Program-made: the position numbers and the translations under genes
NCBI GenBank assembly: GCA_032622095.1
Contig: CP136066.1
Location: 104,675,319 to 104,739,318 of the forward strand
Origin: Siphonodentalium dalli
Taxonomy: Eukaryota > Mollusca > Scaphopoda > Gadilida > Siphonodentaliidae
Direction of reading: 5' to 3'
Length of the DNA: 64,000 bases
In this document: in pieces, positions 22,371 through 34,569 of the stretch
How positions within the stretch are numbered: position 1 is the first letter of the stretch
How the letters are laid out: each line of letters begins with the position of its first letter
Notes under the pieces: generated by a model
What the model saw: only the letters and a program-made list of their open reading frames with translations
What the model was told of the DNA's origin: nothing
Database searches by the model: none

Positions 22371-24815
22371 AGTTAGATTTCTTCATTTGTGCATTGGATT
22401 AGCCGATCCAGCAATCATAAACAATCATTTTCTATAACTGGTAGTGTGGAATTGCGAAAACAATTATGTGACCTGAATAGGTTGGGGAGGGGGTGGGTGG
22501 CGAATAACTTTAATCTCAAAACTTGGAGGTCAGATGAGTTTCTTGTTCTTTGTATTAGATTAGACGATCCTTTAATCATAAACAATCATTTTATAGAACT
22601 GGAGTGGAATTGCGAAAAAAATTCTGCGTTCTGAATTGTTTGGTTGGGGGGGGGAATAATTTTATTCTTAAAACGTCGATGTCAGATGAGGTTGTTATTG
22701 TTTTGCATTAGATTAGACGATCCTGCAATCATAATCAATCATTTGATAGAACTGGAGGTTAAATTGCAAACAAAAATCTGAATTGGTTGGTGGGGGGGGG
22801 GGGGGGGCGAATAACTTTAAAATTAAAACGTCGATGTCAGATGAGCTTTTTATTTTGCATTAGATTAGAAGATTCTTCAATCAAGCAATCATTTTGTAGA
22901 CCTGGAAGTTGAATTGCGAACGAAAATCTGCGATCTGAATTGGTTGGTGGCTGGGGGGGGGGGGTGGCGAATAACTTTATTCTTAATACTTGGATGTCAG
23001 ATGAGCTTTTCATTTTGTGCATTAGATTAGACGATTCTTTAGTCATAAACAATCATTTGATAGAACTGGAAGTTGAATTGCGAACAAATATGTGAAATCT
23101 GAATTGGTTGGTGTGGGGGGGGGGGGGGGGGTGGGGTGGCGAATAACTTTATTCTTAAAACTTGGATGTCAGAATAGCTTTTTATTTTGTGCATTAGATT
23201 AGACGATTCTTCAATCATAAACAATCAATTTGTAGGCCTGGAGGTGGAATTGTGAAAAAAAATTTGCGATCTGAATTGGTTGGTGACGGGGGGTGGCGAA
23301 TAATGTTTTTCTTTAAACGTGGATTTCAGATGGGCTTGTTATTGTTTTGCATTAGATTAGACGTTCCTGCAATCATAATCAATCATTTGATAGAACTGGA
23401 AGTGGAATTGCGAACGAAAATCTGAATCTGAATTGGTTGGTGATGGGGGTGGCGAATAATTTTATTCTTAGAACATGGATGTCAGATGAGCTTGTAAATG
23501 TTTTGCATTAGATTAGACGATCCTGCAATCATAATCAATCATTTGATAGAACTGGAACTTGAATTGCGAACAAAAATGTGAAATATAAATTGGTTGGTGG
23601 GTGGGGGGAGGTGGCGAATAACTTTATTCTTAAAACTTGGATGTCAGATGAGCTTTTTATTTTTTTATTTTGTGCATTAGATTAGACGATTCTTCGAGCA
23701 TAAACAATCATTTTGTAGACCTGGAAGTGGAATTGCGAAAACAAATTTGCGATTTGAATTGGTTGGTATGGGGGGGGGCGGGTGGCGAATAATTGTATTC
23801 TTTAAATGTGGATGTCAGATGAGCTAGTTATTGTTTTGCATTAGATTAGACGATCGTGCAATCATAATCAATCATTTGATAGAACTGGAACTTGAATTGC
23901 GAACAAAAATGTGAAATCTGAATTGGTTGGTGGGTGGGGGTGGCGAATAACTTTATTCTTAAAACTTGGATGTCAGATAAGCTTTTTATTTTTTTATTTT
24001 GTGCATTAGATTAGACGATTCTTCGATCATAAACAATCATTTTGTTGACCTGGAAGTGGAATTGCGAAAACAAATTTGCGATTTGAATTGGTTGGTGGGG
24101 GGGGGGGGGGGTGGCGAATAATTTTATTCTTTAAATGTGGACATCAGATGAGCTAGTTATTGTTTTGCATTAGATTAGACGATCCTGCAATCATAATCAA
24201 TCATTTGATAGAACTGAAAGTTAAATTGCAAACAAAAATGTTAAATCTGAATTGGTTGGTGGGGGGGGGTGGGGGGGGGGGGGGGTGGCGAATAACTTTA
24301 ATATTAAAACTTGGATGTCAGATGAGCTTCTTATTTTGTGCATTAGATTTGACGATCTTTCAATCATATATAATCATTTAATAGAACTTGAAGTGGAATT
24401 GCGAACACAAATATGCGATCAGAGTTGGTTTGGGGGTGTGGCGAATAAATTTAATCTTAAAACTTGGATGTCAGATGAGCTTCTTGTTTTGTGCATTAGA
24501 TTTGACGATCTTTCTATCATATACAATCATTTTATCGAACTGGAAGTGGAATTACGAACATAAATATGCAATCAGAGTTGGTTTGGGGGGGGGTGGCGAA
24601 TAACTTTTTAATCTTAATACTTCGATGTCAGATGAGTGTCTTGTTTTGTGCATTAGATTAGACGATCCTGCAATCAATTTATGGAACTGTAAGTGGAATT
24701 GCGAAACAAAATCTAGCGACCTGAATTGGTTCGTGGCTTGGGGCTGCGTGGCGAATAATTTTATTCTTAAAAGTTGTATGTCAGATAATTTTCTTGTTTT
24801 TTGCATTACATTCAG
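22370..24815 (+). repeat. ~160-bp G-rich satellite, ~15-16 units
   Basis: CGAATAA (preceded by G(n)TGG) marks each unit at 22501, 22654, 22808, 22968, 23140, 23298, 23453, 23615, 23786, 23944, 24115, 24289, 24442, 24598 and 24752. Spacings are 153-174 bp. A unit reads: TTGGTTGGT, a G run of about 5-20, TGGCGAATAACTTTA, CTTGGATGTCAGATGAGC, TTTTGTGCATTAGATTAGAC, AATCATAAACAATCATTT, GGAATTGCGAA. Length variation comes largely from the G runs and a TTTTTTATTTT insertion in some units. Open frames across it are incidental. Confidence 0.92.
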
Positions 24816-26375
24816 GGGGGCGAATTTTGTTTACGAGACGTGAGGTAGGGGGGTGGGTGTGTACCCGAGGCCGGAAACAGTTTTTGACCACTTTTTTTTC
24901 ATTGACATATTTTCAACTGTTTTAAACATATTTGTTTATATGTTGTGGCTTGTTGCATTATGAGAAGCACTAATACATTCAATATTGATATAATTACTCC
25001 CATAAGTTGATATAAAATGGAAAAATAGTGAATATTGTGGGGGTGGGCGCAATTTTTTTTTATTGTGTCTGTTTCAGCTTGCTTGGCAGTTTTTATATTG
25101 AAAATTGTCTAGTTCACGGTGTAGTTCAATAAAAAAAATACTTCAGATAGCTCTAGGGTAGGGTGAACTTAATGCAGCCTGACAATATCAGCTAACAACT
25201 CATGACAGGATATTACAATAATTCTTATACTTCATGACAGTCTCTTTACTCATACAGTTAGCTGATGCATGCGTGTAATGTATGAAATAATGTATCAGAA
25301 TAATGTATAGTTAATAATATATAGTAGACACAGGTAGACATATAATAGTAAATCAAGAGTACAGCGGTATACTGTAAACAGAAGACCAAATTGGAGTTAT
25401 CTTCCCTACACCAACACAATGATTTTACGCTTACTGTGACCTCGTATCCACGGTCACGTCACTAAAGTGCACATCCGTGTATATGGATTTCGCACTAAAT
25501 TGACCATCCGCGTTCAAACTCAAAGGGTTAAACATTATTTTAGGCCTAGTCAATCCTAAGTCGTAATGCGAGGTCGGGTCGGTGGTCATGCAGGCATACA
25601 TAAAAGCTAATTCGTACACTGGTTCATATGCACATTTAACTTTTTGGTATTACTATAGGCTCTAGGCCTACTAGTTGATGCTGGTTGATGTCTGAAAAAA
25701 AGTTAAATTTAATTTTGTGTAATTGTTTATTCTATTATAGGCCCTAACACTGGCCCTAGTTATTTTTTGTTGTCATTCCAGGGGATTCAACATGTTTTTC
25801 ATCTACTCACACAGATGAATAGGCTGGGTTATAAATTTACCAATATAATCACATCATATTCTACCTTTATTCGATTACTTAGAGTTCAATTTTGCACATG
25901 TTTGTAACAGGAAGTCAGCTGAGGAAGTAACATTTAATTTGGTATTTAAAAGAAGGGACCAATATAGAGCGGTTGGTCGTTACAGAGGGGACCAATATAA
26001 AGTTTTGGGGTTTTGGGGGGTGGGTGTCTAAAATTTTATGAAGAAAAAAAATGCAAGAAAGGGTGGGTGGGTGTAAAAAAAATGGCAATGTAAAAAAACC
26101 ACCCCAACGTCTCGCAACTTTTTTGTTACATTAGGTGATCCATGGATGTTAACAGTCATTTCCTGGATCTTGAAGCACTTTTTCGCTCAAAATTTTGTGA
26201 TCTATATTTCAGGTGGTGAGCGAGTTGGGGGTCGCGAAAAATACTCTTCTCTTGTAACTCGAATTTCAGATGAATCTCTTATTTTGTGCACTCTATTAGA
26301 CGATCCTTAAGGTAGCAGTACACGATTTATCGGGTTATAGGGAGGGGGTCTGAAAAATAAGTACATTGTGGTCGC
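24816..26375. other. centre of the foldback-like element
   Basis: About 1.5 kb between the inverted arms. It includes a GGGGGGCGAA tract and a G-rich GGTAGGGGGGTGGGTGTG stretch near 24845, a related GGGTGGGTGT stretch near 26018, and one diverged direct-orientation repeat unit at 26130-26310. No transposase, recombinase or other recognised frame, so the element appears non-autonomous. Confidence 0.5.
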
Positions 26376-27273
26376 AGTTCTATAAAATGATTGTTTATGA
26401 TTGAATAATCGTCTAATCTAATACAAAAACAAGAAACGAGTCTTACATCCAAGTTTTTAAAAGTTATTCGCCACCCCCCCCCCCCCCCCCAACCAAGCAA
26501 TTCAGAACGCAGAATTTTGTTCGCAATTCCACTCCAGTTCTATAAAATGATTGTTTATGATTAAAGGATCGTCTAATCTAATACAAAGAACAAGAAACTC
26601 ATCTGACATCCAAGTTTTGAGATTAAAGTTATTCGACACCCACCCCCAACCTATCCAGGTCACAGATTTGTTTTCGCAATTCCACACTACCAGTTCTAGA
26701 AAATGATTGTTTATGATGCTGGATCGGCTAATCCAATGCACAAATGAAGAAATCTAACTGACGTCCGAGATTTAAGAATACTTTTATTCGCCACCCCCAT
26801 CGCAAATTCCAATGACAAATAGTTGTCCGAAATGTAATTCTAAACCTTGAAATTAACGCCTAATGTAGTACACAAATCCTTACATATAATGCACAACAAA
26901 TAATCTGACACCAAGTTTTTGACCCAAAAACGGTACACCTTCCCCCACCCCCTAAAATTCTCAATCAGTTATGCAACACCCCACCCCCTCCTCCCCTCCT
27001 CCATCTCCACATGTCATACAGATCACATAATTTTGAGCTAAAATATGCTTGTATGCCGTATTTGAAGTTCCAGTGTTCTCATATTGCAACCCAACTCACA
27101 GCCTTTTTTGCGTAAGGACTGACAATCATTATTCTCGATGCTCGAGATCACCATACTCTCCGTATGTGGAGCAAATAAAGAAAATATATAAACGCTATTC
27201 GCCACCCGGATGGCGATTAGCGATTATTATATTATATGACTATTCGCCACCCGGGTGGCGAATATCCACTGCC
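26376..27273 (-). repeat. right inverted arm of the foldback-like element
   Basis: Reverse complement of 21832-22700, including about three satellite units with C tracts (26466-26490) and two palindromes (27194-27221, slightly mutated, and 27240-27264). Mismatches and small indels are scattered throughout; not a recent perfect duplication. Confidence 0.85.
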
Positions 27274-27274
27274 A

Positions 27275-27672
27275 TTGAAAACCAGAGAGTTACCATTTAT
27301 ATTTAGAGGAAGTTTTTATTTAGTTTGCTTACAAACATACTATTAGAACAATTTTGGACACTTATTGTTTTCAAATGACAATACATGCTCTCGACCAAAG
27401 TGAAGCTTTGTTCAACCAATAAACCAGGGAGTGTACGATATCACAATATCAGCTTTCTATTTGTGTCATTCTCATAAGGATTGCATCACAGGTTGGTGTA
27501 ATTTAGTGTTTAGAAATATATTTTGTGAAAGAATGTCAGGCAAGTTTTTTTCTTCAAAATACTAAATTGATGCATTATGTACCGGTAAATAAACTTACAC
27601 ATATGGCCAAACTTTTTAGCGAACAATCAAACCTCTGCTATGCCGCATATAAGGATCAGGTGATAATTAATA
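27275..27672 (+). repeat. flanking direct repeat of the composite
   Basis: Matches 20335-20655 (for example TCTCGACCAAAGTGAA, TAAACCAG, ATCACAGGTTG, ATGTCAGGCAA) and then 21645-21757 (AAACTTACATATATGG-like, ACCTCTGCT, GCCGCATATAA). The right copy is contiguous, so the left copy was split by an insertion at about 20655-21645. Confidence 0.8.
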
Positions 27673-27773
27673 GTTTGTAAAAATGCTTCAAAACTCATGG
27701 TTCGATTTGACATACCTTCCTGTGTGATTTTCACTTTACCAAGTAAAAGAGCACTATACCTAAAGGGGGACTT

Positions 27774-28100
27774 ACACTATAGATCTGGCCATCTTTTGGG
27801 ACCATCTCCTTTTATACTCAACAGAATATTTGCAACAATTGAATGAATTTTAACCATGGGTTAGAGCACTCGTGTGCTCTATGATGCAAACAACATCGTA
27901 ATTATATTGAAAATGAATAAATGACTGGAGTCATAAAGACATTTTCATTATAATTACCATATTGTTTGCATCGTGCATATATCACACGGGTGAATTTTGC
28001 ACTAATAAGTGGTTCAAATTCATTCGTTTGTCGCATATATTCTGTTGAGTATAAAAGGAGATGGTACCATGCATGGCCGGAATTAGTGTACAATACCCCT
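27774..28100. mobile_element. 327-bp MITE with TTAAAGG-type ends
   Basis: Left arm (27774-27910) and right arm (about 27940-28100) are inverted copies (core CCATCTCCTTTTATACTCAA). The right end reads CCCCT then TTAA; the left end reads CTAA then AGGGGG, so one target copy is mutated. TTAA duplication plus AGG ends matches the TTAAAGGRR signature of T2/Kolobok MITEs. Similar ends occur at 42291 and 47641. Confidence 0.75.
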
Positions 28101-28104
28101 TTAA

Positions 28105-28886
28105 TGTCACCATCACTTGTATGGCACAGGCTTCGCGAAAAATACAAGAATTTCAAAAGACCAAAACTGCATGAGCCCCGTGTGGACCGTTGATAGAGTA
28201 AGTCCATAGCCCAACTGCGAGGAGAAAGAATTCCCTAATGAGGCACCCTGTTTGCCGCAGAGTGCACACCGTGAGTTGAGGAGTAGGAGTACTGGTGTTG
28301 CTATTGGGTGGCTATGAAGCATCGATCTGCGGTATGGCTAAGCTCATGGTCACATTGGCTCCTACAACTTTTTGTTTGCTATTTCCAAATGGATTTACTC
28401 TAGAAATTCCTGGACAAATTTGTTAATTTGGTTCATGTGATCAATGTGACACAAAACATTTAGATTCGCCTGCTGGAATCAAAAGCGAACATTCTATATT
28501 TTAAAACATGAAAAATTCTTCATTTGTAATGAGTTAATGTACATGCATGTTGGACTTTGCAATATGTGCACACAATAGCAGTGAATGTATCATTATCTGA
28601 AGAGCACGAAGGGGAAATAATTAAAAATTTGAGCCGAAAGGATGAAATGCAAATATCGATAAACATAGCCGGTACATAGCTTGGGATAAAGTAATAAGTA
28701 ATTAACTCAGTTATGTCGTCAATTCTGAAAATAGGGTTTTTCTTTGAATCGATGAATCAGCTAAAAATTGGAAAAATTATCCAGGAATGGGATAACATAT
28801 TAACGAGAACGCACTCCAAACAGCTAATTTTGCGCGTATTGTGACGTCATCTGTCATCGGAGCAAAACAAAAGTTTCAATATTATA
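28105..28886. other. unassigned
   Basis: No gene or repeat recognised. Short open frames on both strands around 28113-28322 overlap each other and carry no motif. Confidence 0.35.
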
Positions 28887-29120
28887 GTCCAACATATCCT
28901 CGTGCAAATAGGTTCATATAGGACCTAAATATTCACATATGTTCACATGGAACTTATTTGATTCTGAATTATGCTCATATAGGATTATACCCGTTATTTC
29001 ATTGAATTGTGCGGGTCGCAGTGAAAACACGTTATAAAGAGCGTTCATATGGTACGTCGCGTCGATGAAAAATAAGATTAAATAGTGCCTATATGTAGCT
29101 ATCCACTGGGGAAAACAGAC
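28887..29120 (+). repeat. dispersed repeat built on TCATATAGGA/CTTATTT motifs
   Basis: CAACATATCCTCGTGCAAATAGGTTCATATAGG and the following ~200 bp match the reverse complement of 41560-41787, including the shared segment ATACCCGTTATTTCATTGAA. Part of the same family is visible at about 32950-33090. Internally it is a loose repetition of 24-26-bp units. Confidence 0.6.
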
Positions 29121-29149
29121 ATTAAACTGACCACTAAACAATTGTTATC

Positions 29150-30207
29150 CAGAAATCGCAAAGCCTGTATCACATGAAAACTAAACTGCATGTACAGGGT
29201 TCATTGTCGAGTAACCTGAATATCCTAAGTTGAACCAACTTGCCCAAAACTTTATCTGGGTAGTCTGGAGCCTGTTATATACATTGTATTGTATGGTGCC
29301 ACTTAACAAACTTACAAACATGTGGGGGAGGGACACCGAGGGAGAAATAACACAAATCTGCAGAGAGCAGCAAATGTTCTGAAAATGATATTGTTTGGAC
29401 AAAAATGCCATTTGCATAATATACACTGCATTTTTGTGACTTGTTGGTCTGTCTTATCTTCTGTGTGTTGTGATATGTTATATAAATTTACTGTACACAC
29501 ATGCCATTATAATACAATATTTTTATTTGTTGAATTTAATTTGTTATTTCATCAATTTGAAATAAAAATAAGCAAAGTTTATTATGAACCTGTCTCATTT
29601 TCATACTTTCCCAGTAATGGTACCGGTAATACTTTGTAGTAGTACCAGGGATGTGGTGACAGGGGTGGGGTGTACAAAATAACAACAGTTGGAAATTTCA
29701 TACCTGACACAACATTAGTTGGAAATTTCCAACACCGGGCCGAACCATGTTCTGTTCTGCATGTCCTGGTTTCTCGGCCGTGGCCCTGTGAATTTTTCTG
29801 GAGCCGGACCACCAGATGTTTAGGATTTATGCAATTTTCAGTTTCAGATCTATAAAATTTGTCATACCGGGTATACAGAACCGTGGTTCTGTTTCTCCAT
29901 CTGGATATAGTGACCACAAGATGAGAGCCATTAAGAATCAGTGGGCAAGGGGAAGGGGGTTTGAATGGAATTTCGCAAAACTTGTGTTTAGTCTGATTCA
30001 AAGGAGCTGCAATTGGAATTCCCAATGTGGACACCTCCCCTCTAGCCACGTCCCTGAGTAGTACCGTATCAAAACAAAAAGTATATGGTCCCTAAATGAA
30101 GGGTAGACTTGGAAGTTGCAAACCTGCAGGAAACCCACAATTTTATAAACATTTGAAAATCTTTTCCAGAAAGTCACAGCACATCAACCTATAATGTCAG
30201 CCTTATT
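29150..30207. other. unassigned; one 155-codon frame not called
   Basis: A minus-strand open frame (29582-30049) is long for this window but has no recognised motif, and its sequence includes TTGGAAATTTCC repeats related to non-coding DNA at 5950-6010. No CDS is claimed. Confidence 0.35.
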
Positions 30208-30430
30208 TTAACTCATTGAGTGCCAGGTCTCCTGGGGGGAATCGATATCTGTACGCCAGGTCTCCTGGGAAAAAAGAACATTATTCACACTAACTATATA
30301 TTTAGTTTGACTATTCAATATAGGACAGAATCGAATTGACAGCAGGCATTGCTAGTATAGGCCATATCCATGACCTGCTTTTAAACTCCATGTCCCGTAC
30401 TCGGGGGTCATCATAGGTCAAAAATTTCAT

Positions 30431-30444
30431 GTTGCCATGGCAAC
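30431..30444. promoter_or_regulatory. perfect palindromic RFX X-box
   Basis: GTTGCCATGGCAAC matches the canonical RFX-family X-box (GTTNCC-AT-GGNAAC) on both halves. X-boxes drive ciliary genes in animals, but no gene start is recognised nearby, and the site lies within a putative TE. Binding is inference. Confidence 0.5.
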
Positions 30445-30580
30445 GACGACTTAAAATTGACACCGATTGACTGAAATCACAAAGTTGTTGTTTTGTGTGG
30501 CCATCTAAATAATTTATTCAGTGTAGATTTAGACATTAATTTTGCTGGTGGAATAATATAGTATTTTAGATAGGATCCGT

Positions 30581-30608
30581 GGGGGGGGGGGGGGGGGGGG
30601 GGGGGGGG
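30581..30608. repeat. 28-base poly(G) tract
   Basis: An uninterrupted run of 28 G, the longest homopolymer of its kind in the window. A run of 17 C follows at 30842-30858. Confidence 0.95.
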
Positions 30609-31548
30609 TAATCGGTGTGACTAAACGAATTTTGTGAATGGGATGACGTTTACAATGAACACTCTCCGAGAAAAGCAGATTATTAAATTGAAAACTATTT
30701 GGAAATGTATTGTTTCGTTCATTTTGGCCTATAATAGTCGAACTTATCGCGGTGGGACGTACTTCCAGTTTGTACTGTATCTAGGTGACAACGCCACATC
30801 GGATTAACCCGGTGACGATTATATCCGATTCAGCGCATCGACCCCCCCCCCCCCCCCCTTCCATACCAAATTTTAGTTCGATATCGTAAATAATGTAAGA
30901 GCAATATACTGACATTTTTTTTCTATAGTAAATTCTCATTGTAATTTGGCGAACCCCTTAAGGTACAGAGTTTGATTGACATATTGTGTACGTTGTCGAC
31001 ATCAGCGTTCCTGTGTCTTTTGGTGTCAAACCAAGTTTACGATAGATCAGGGCATGCCCGACTTTATAGGAATCAACCTTTACGCAATTAAAATCGGATT
31101 CCAATTAACAGATATGTACGCTGTATCCGTTGACCTCTTAGAGAGTTTGAACTCTGCAAGTCTAAATCACGCCCACAGATCACATCAATTTTCACCACCT
31201 GTTTTCATACGACTGTATCTCCTAAACGCCTCGACATGCGGAGCTGCCTGATGCGTCATTTGAACGGAGACATGCTGGGCTATTCCCCGATGTACAAGTT
31301 GAATCTGCGCATGCGCGTATATACATACCCCCCCCCCCCCTTGAAAATTAAACAAACGCTTCTCCCAAAATGTGACTTGTAGTATGCAGGGTTCTAATCA
31401 TGTGCAAACAGATTGAAATTGTGAGATTGGATTAGAAGGCAGAATGTTACAAACGGTGTGTGTTGGGCGACGAGTTATCTCGTCGCCGGCGCTCAGATGG
31501 TGTCTTTCGAGCGACGAGATATCTCGTCGCCGGCGTTCAATGAGTTAA

Positions 31549-34016
31549 TATCATGATTCTTTGTTGCCATTTACAGCACAGTTCTCTATAATCACAGTTA
31601 TTTACATGTATTATGTTTATCCACGTATTTACATATAACCAAGTAAAACATAGGATAACTGAGGCAGGTTGTTGTGACAGTTTGGGGAGGGTCCTATTTA
31701 CATCGGTTATCATTATTAATTCATATCATGGTCAAAGAAACAAAAAGGATGCTGACGGAACATATCTTCACATTGGTTTTTAATACCCACCAATATACTT
31801 TATTCCCATCATTTAAATTTGTGCTACATGTACATCGTCATTAGTGTCACTTTCTTCATTGTTTATTGTCAACGCAAAAAGTTAAATATAAGTTAAAAAG
31901 TAAACAGAAGAATTTAAAATTAGTTTCTTAAATTCACACACGTACTATTATGAAGAGCATCCATTTACAGGCAGTAGTGGAAATAGTTGCAGAATGAAAC
32001 GTTTGAGATGTTGATTTGTCACTAACAACATCGGTAGCACAAAACAGAAAGTTTGACCCCTCTTTGACAGTCTGCGTCACATGGCCAATGAAGGACAAGG
32101 TGCATGGTGTGCTGATGAATCAAATGTGAAATCCAAGATAAAATTCGGAAACAATTATAAGCTCTCATCACCCCAAGAATCCATATGAAATTTGAATGAG
32201 AGATGTGGCACATAGGGTATGCCGAAAGCAATCGTTGATGCATGCACGGACGGACGGCAACACATAACAATAGCTTAAACTTTATTTCGTTCAGTTGAGC
32301 TTGAAATGTAGTATAAAAATATGTGCGAGGAGATGTGGTCGGCTTCCGTCAGCCTTGCAACATACCAGATTGGACCCCCTGTACCACTTCAAAGTCATAT
32401 GTGAAACACTTTGGAAAGCCGTTCATAGAAAACTCCTTGGCGAAATGTATTTTTGTGCTTTGCATTCATACAGATGTTGGATGGTGTAAGGCAATTCGTT
32501 CAATGTTTTTATATACACAAAGTTAGTCAAGTTACATCAAACAAAACATAACCAAAAAAATCCAGAAAATGAAAACAAAATTGGCATACATATAAAGCAA
32601 GTACCAATTTTAATCAGCTCCGTTAAATAATTACCCCAAAATAATTTATAGTGAAGCAGTTTGATGTCGTTTAATTTTAACGACGAACGTCGAAAATAGG
32701 GAAAATGTGTACATGACAAAATAAAAATCACCTGAACAAGAAGATGTCAAGCCAAAATTAGCTGCTATCAAGTGTTATTGATACATTTTCCAATACATTA
32801 TCGATATATATATAGTTTATTCTTCTTACCGTGTAAATCAAAGCAATTTAATTTTGTAATGTTGCGTTTTTTGTGATAAATACAAATGGCGATTTCCGTT
32901 TCGACAGATGAAAAATGCGGAAAACCGGAACGATGTGAAGATGCTACTATATGAGCTCATATACGACTGTTTTTATTATGTCCCATTTAGGTTCATTTTT
33001 AGCTTAATTCAGATTCAAATAATCCCTATATGGGTTTCTTTCGCGTGTTTTAAATAAGTCCTATGTATGAGCTTATTTACGGGAGAACAGGCTGAAATAA
33101 TACGTTAATGCAAGCACACACAAACTAATGTTAAACGGACATGGCTCATTCGAACCTCCAAATTTTGTCTTCGTAATTTGGAGGGACGGATACGATAGGT
33201 CGATAAATACACGAAATATTGATATGCCGGCTTCATATGTTTTGAAAAACATTTCCCAAAGTCGCAGCCATTTTCCAGCCGTTTTCAATCTTTCGTCCGA
33301 AGTCAGACAAATGCTCTTTATTGCTACCATATCACCAATAGAAAAACACGGAATTCTCTTTTCTGTTCCATGTCATGAAAATGTTTTTTATTTGGGACCC
33401 AAACGCCTTGTACGTAGTTGTATTTTACATTAGTTCAGTGCGTCTTTTTTGGTTACATAATGCTCGTAGAAAGGTATTTATCGACCTATTTCGATACTGG
33501 GAAAAATTCAAAATCTACTATTTGTATTTTGGAGTGCAAACCGCCATGTGGCTTTAACCTGGTGCATTTAATCGCAGAATATTGAAGACATATGAGAAGC
33601 AGTCAGTCACACATTTGAGGGTTCGTTGTAGTTTTCAGCGTAGTGGCCTACCAGAACAAAACAGGTTTTAAAGCTGCTTATTGTCCTACCAATTAGTCAC
33701 TAGTACATCATAAATCACACTCGTGTTCGTGAATTGATAATTGCCACTAAACATTATATATGAAATCTTGCTTTAGCATACAATTTAAGAATTTTGCACG
33801 CAAGAATCTCAAAAGGCAATAGCACCATAGTGTTATAATACAAGGAACCTAGCTCTTGCGACGAGTTATTCAAGCAAATGACAATTCGTTGTACTAATGA
33901 ATTTCCGTTGCCGGTAACAGATTTGGTGTGAAAGATGACAACGTTGCATAATTTGCCTGGATTGAGCATATAAAGAGGATATTCTGTCGGATCTTATATG
34001 TGTACCTGAATTTAAA
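31549..34016. other. unassigned 2.5 kb
   Basis: AT-rich with short open frames on both strands (for example 33073-33433). No conserved motif, splice-bounded exon pattern or tandem repeat recognised, apart from the partial dispersed repeat at about 32950-33090. Confidence 0.35.
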
Positions 34017-34569
34017 TCTCATATATATTTTTGAAGACCTCTGTCTGTTTGTCTGTATGTATGTTTGTCTGTATGTCATTTATACAAATCTACGATTCTC
34101 GACCGATCGGGACGAAACTTGGTACGTGTGTGTAGTTTGACCAGGCGGTGGACGTTGTCGTATTGGCGAGCCCGTGCGGCGCCCGCTTCGCGCATGCGCA
34201 GACGAGATCTCGGAAACGGGTGGAGCTATCGACTTGAAATTTGGTATGTGAATGTATCTTGCCCCGGATACGAATTTTATCGGGTCGCCGAGCCCGTACG
34301 ACGCCAGCTTCGCGCATGCGCAGACGAGAACTCGGAAACGGGTGGAGCTATCGACTTGAAATTTGGTATGTGAATGTATCTTGCCCCGGATACGAATTTT
34401 ATCGGGTCGCCGAGCCCGTGCGACGCCCGCTTCGCGCATGCGTAGACGAGATCTCGGAAACGGGTGGAGCTATCGACTTGAAATTTGGTTTTTGAATAGC
34501 GCTGGGTAGAGCTATCGACTTGAAATTTGGTTTTTGAATAGCCCGGACAACGTCGGGCTCATCGGCTAG
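34017..34569 (+). mobile_element. non-autonomous Helitron-like element 1 (tandem pair)
   Basis: Starts TCTCATATATATTTTTGAAG after an A (34016) and ends with a hairpin (AGCCC/GGGCT around GGACAACGTC), TCATCGG and CTAG followed by T. This meets the Helitron rule: 5' TC, 3' CTRR, insertion between A and T. The interior has about three 122-bp units and a GACGAAACTTGGTACGTGTG leader. No Rep/helicase frame, so it would depend on an autonomous copy. Confidence 0.75.

Larger units (their letters stand above)
20335..27672. mobile_element. foldback-like composite element, ~7.3 kb
   Basis: Nested symmetry. A ~390-bp segment at the right (27275-27672) matches 20335-20655 plus 21645-21757 in the same orientation; the left copy is split by ~1 kb of unrelated sequence. 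Inside lie inverted arms (21832-22700 and about 26376-27273) that begin at GGCAGTGG, carry two CTATTCGCCACCCGGGTGGCGAATAG-type palindromes each and run into ~160-bp repeat units. The left array has expanded to ~15-16 units; the right has about three. No transposase was found in the 24.8-26.4 kb centre. Long inverted arms built of tandem repeats are typical of Foldback-type elements, but assignment to a known family is inference. Confidence 0.75.
30212..31544. mobile_element. 1.33-kb TTAA-flanked element
   Basis: TTAA at 30208-30211 and 31545-31548 flanks short inverted ends (CTCATTGAGTGCC on the left, the complement of CTCATTGAACGCC on the right). The left end has two GCCAGGTCTCCTGG units. 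The right end has two 20-bp palindromes, GCGACGAGTTATCTCGTCGC (31467-31486, imperfect) and GCGACGAGATATCTCGTCGC (31511-31530, perfect). It contains a 28-G tract, a 17-C tract and an RFX-type X-box, and no transposase frame. A piggyBac-like non-autonomous element is possible. Confidence 0.55.

Noticed and set aside
24160-24563. Glycine-rich open frames
   Set aside because: Read from the G runs of the satellite array.
22370-24815. CRISPR-like regularly spaced array
   Set aside because: Whole ~160-bp units are repeated, with no unique spacers of fixed size, no cas genes and clear eukaryotic context. The same applies to 47431-47558.
29582-30049. 155-codon minus-strand open frame
   Set aside because: No domain, no signal peptide, and part of the sequence is repeated in non-coding context near 5950 and 7400. 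Length alone is not enough.
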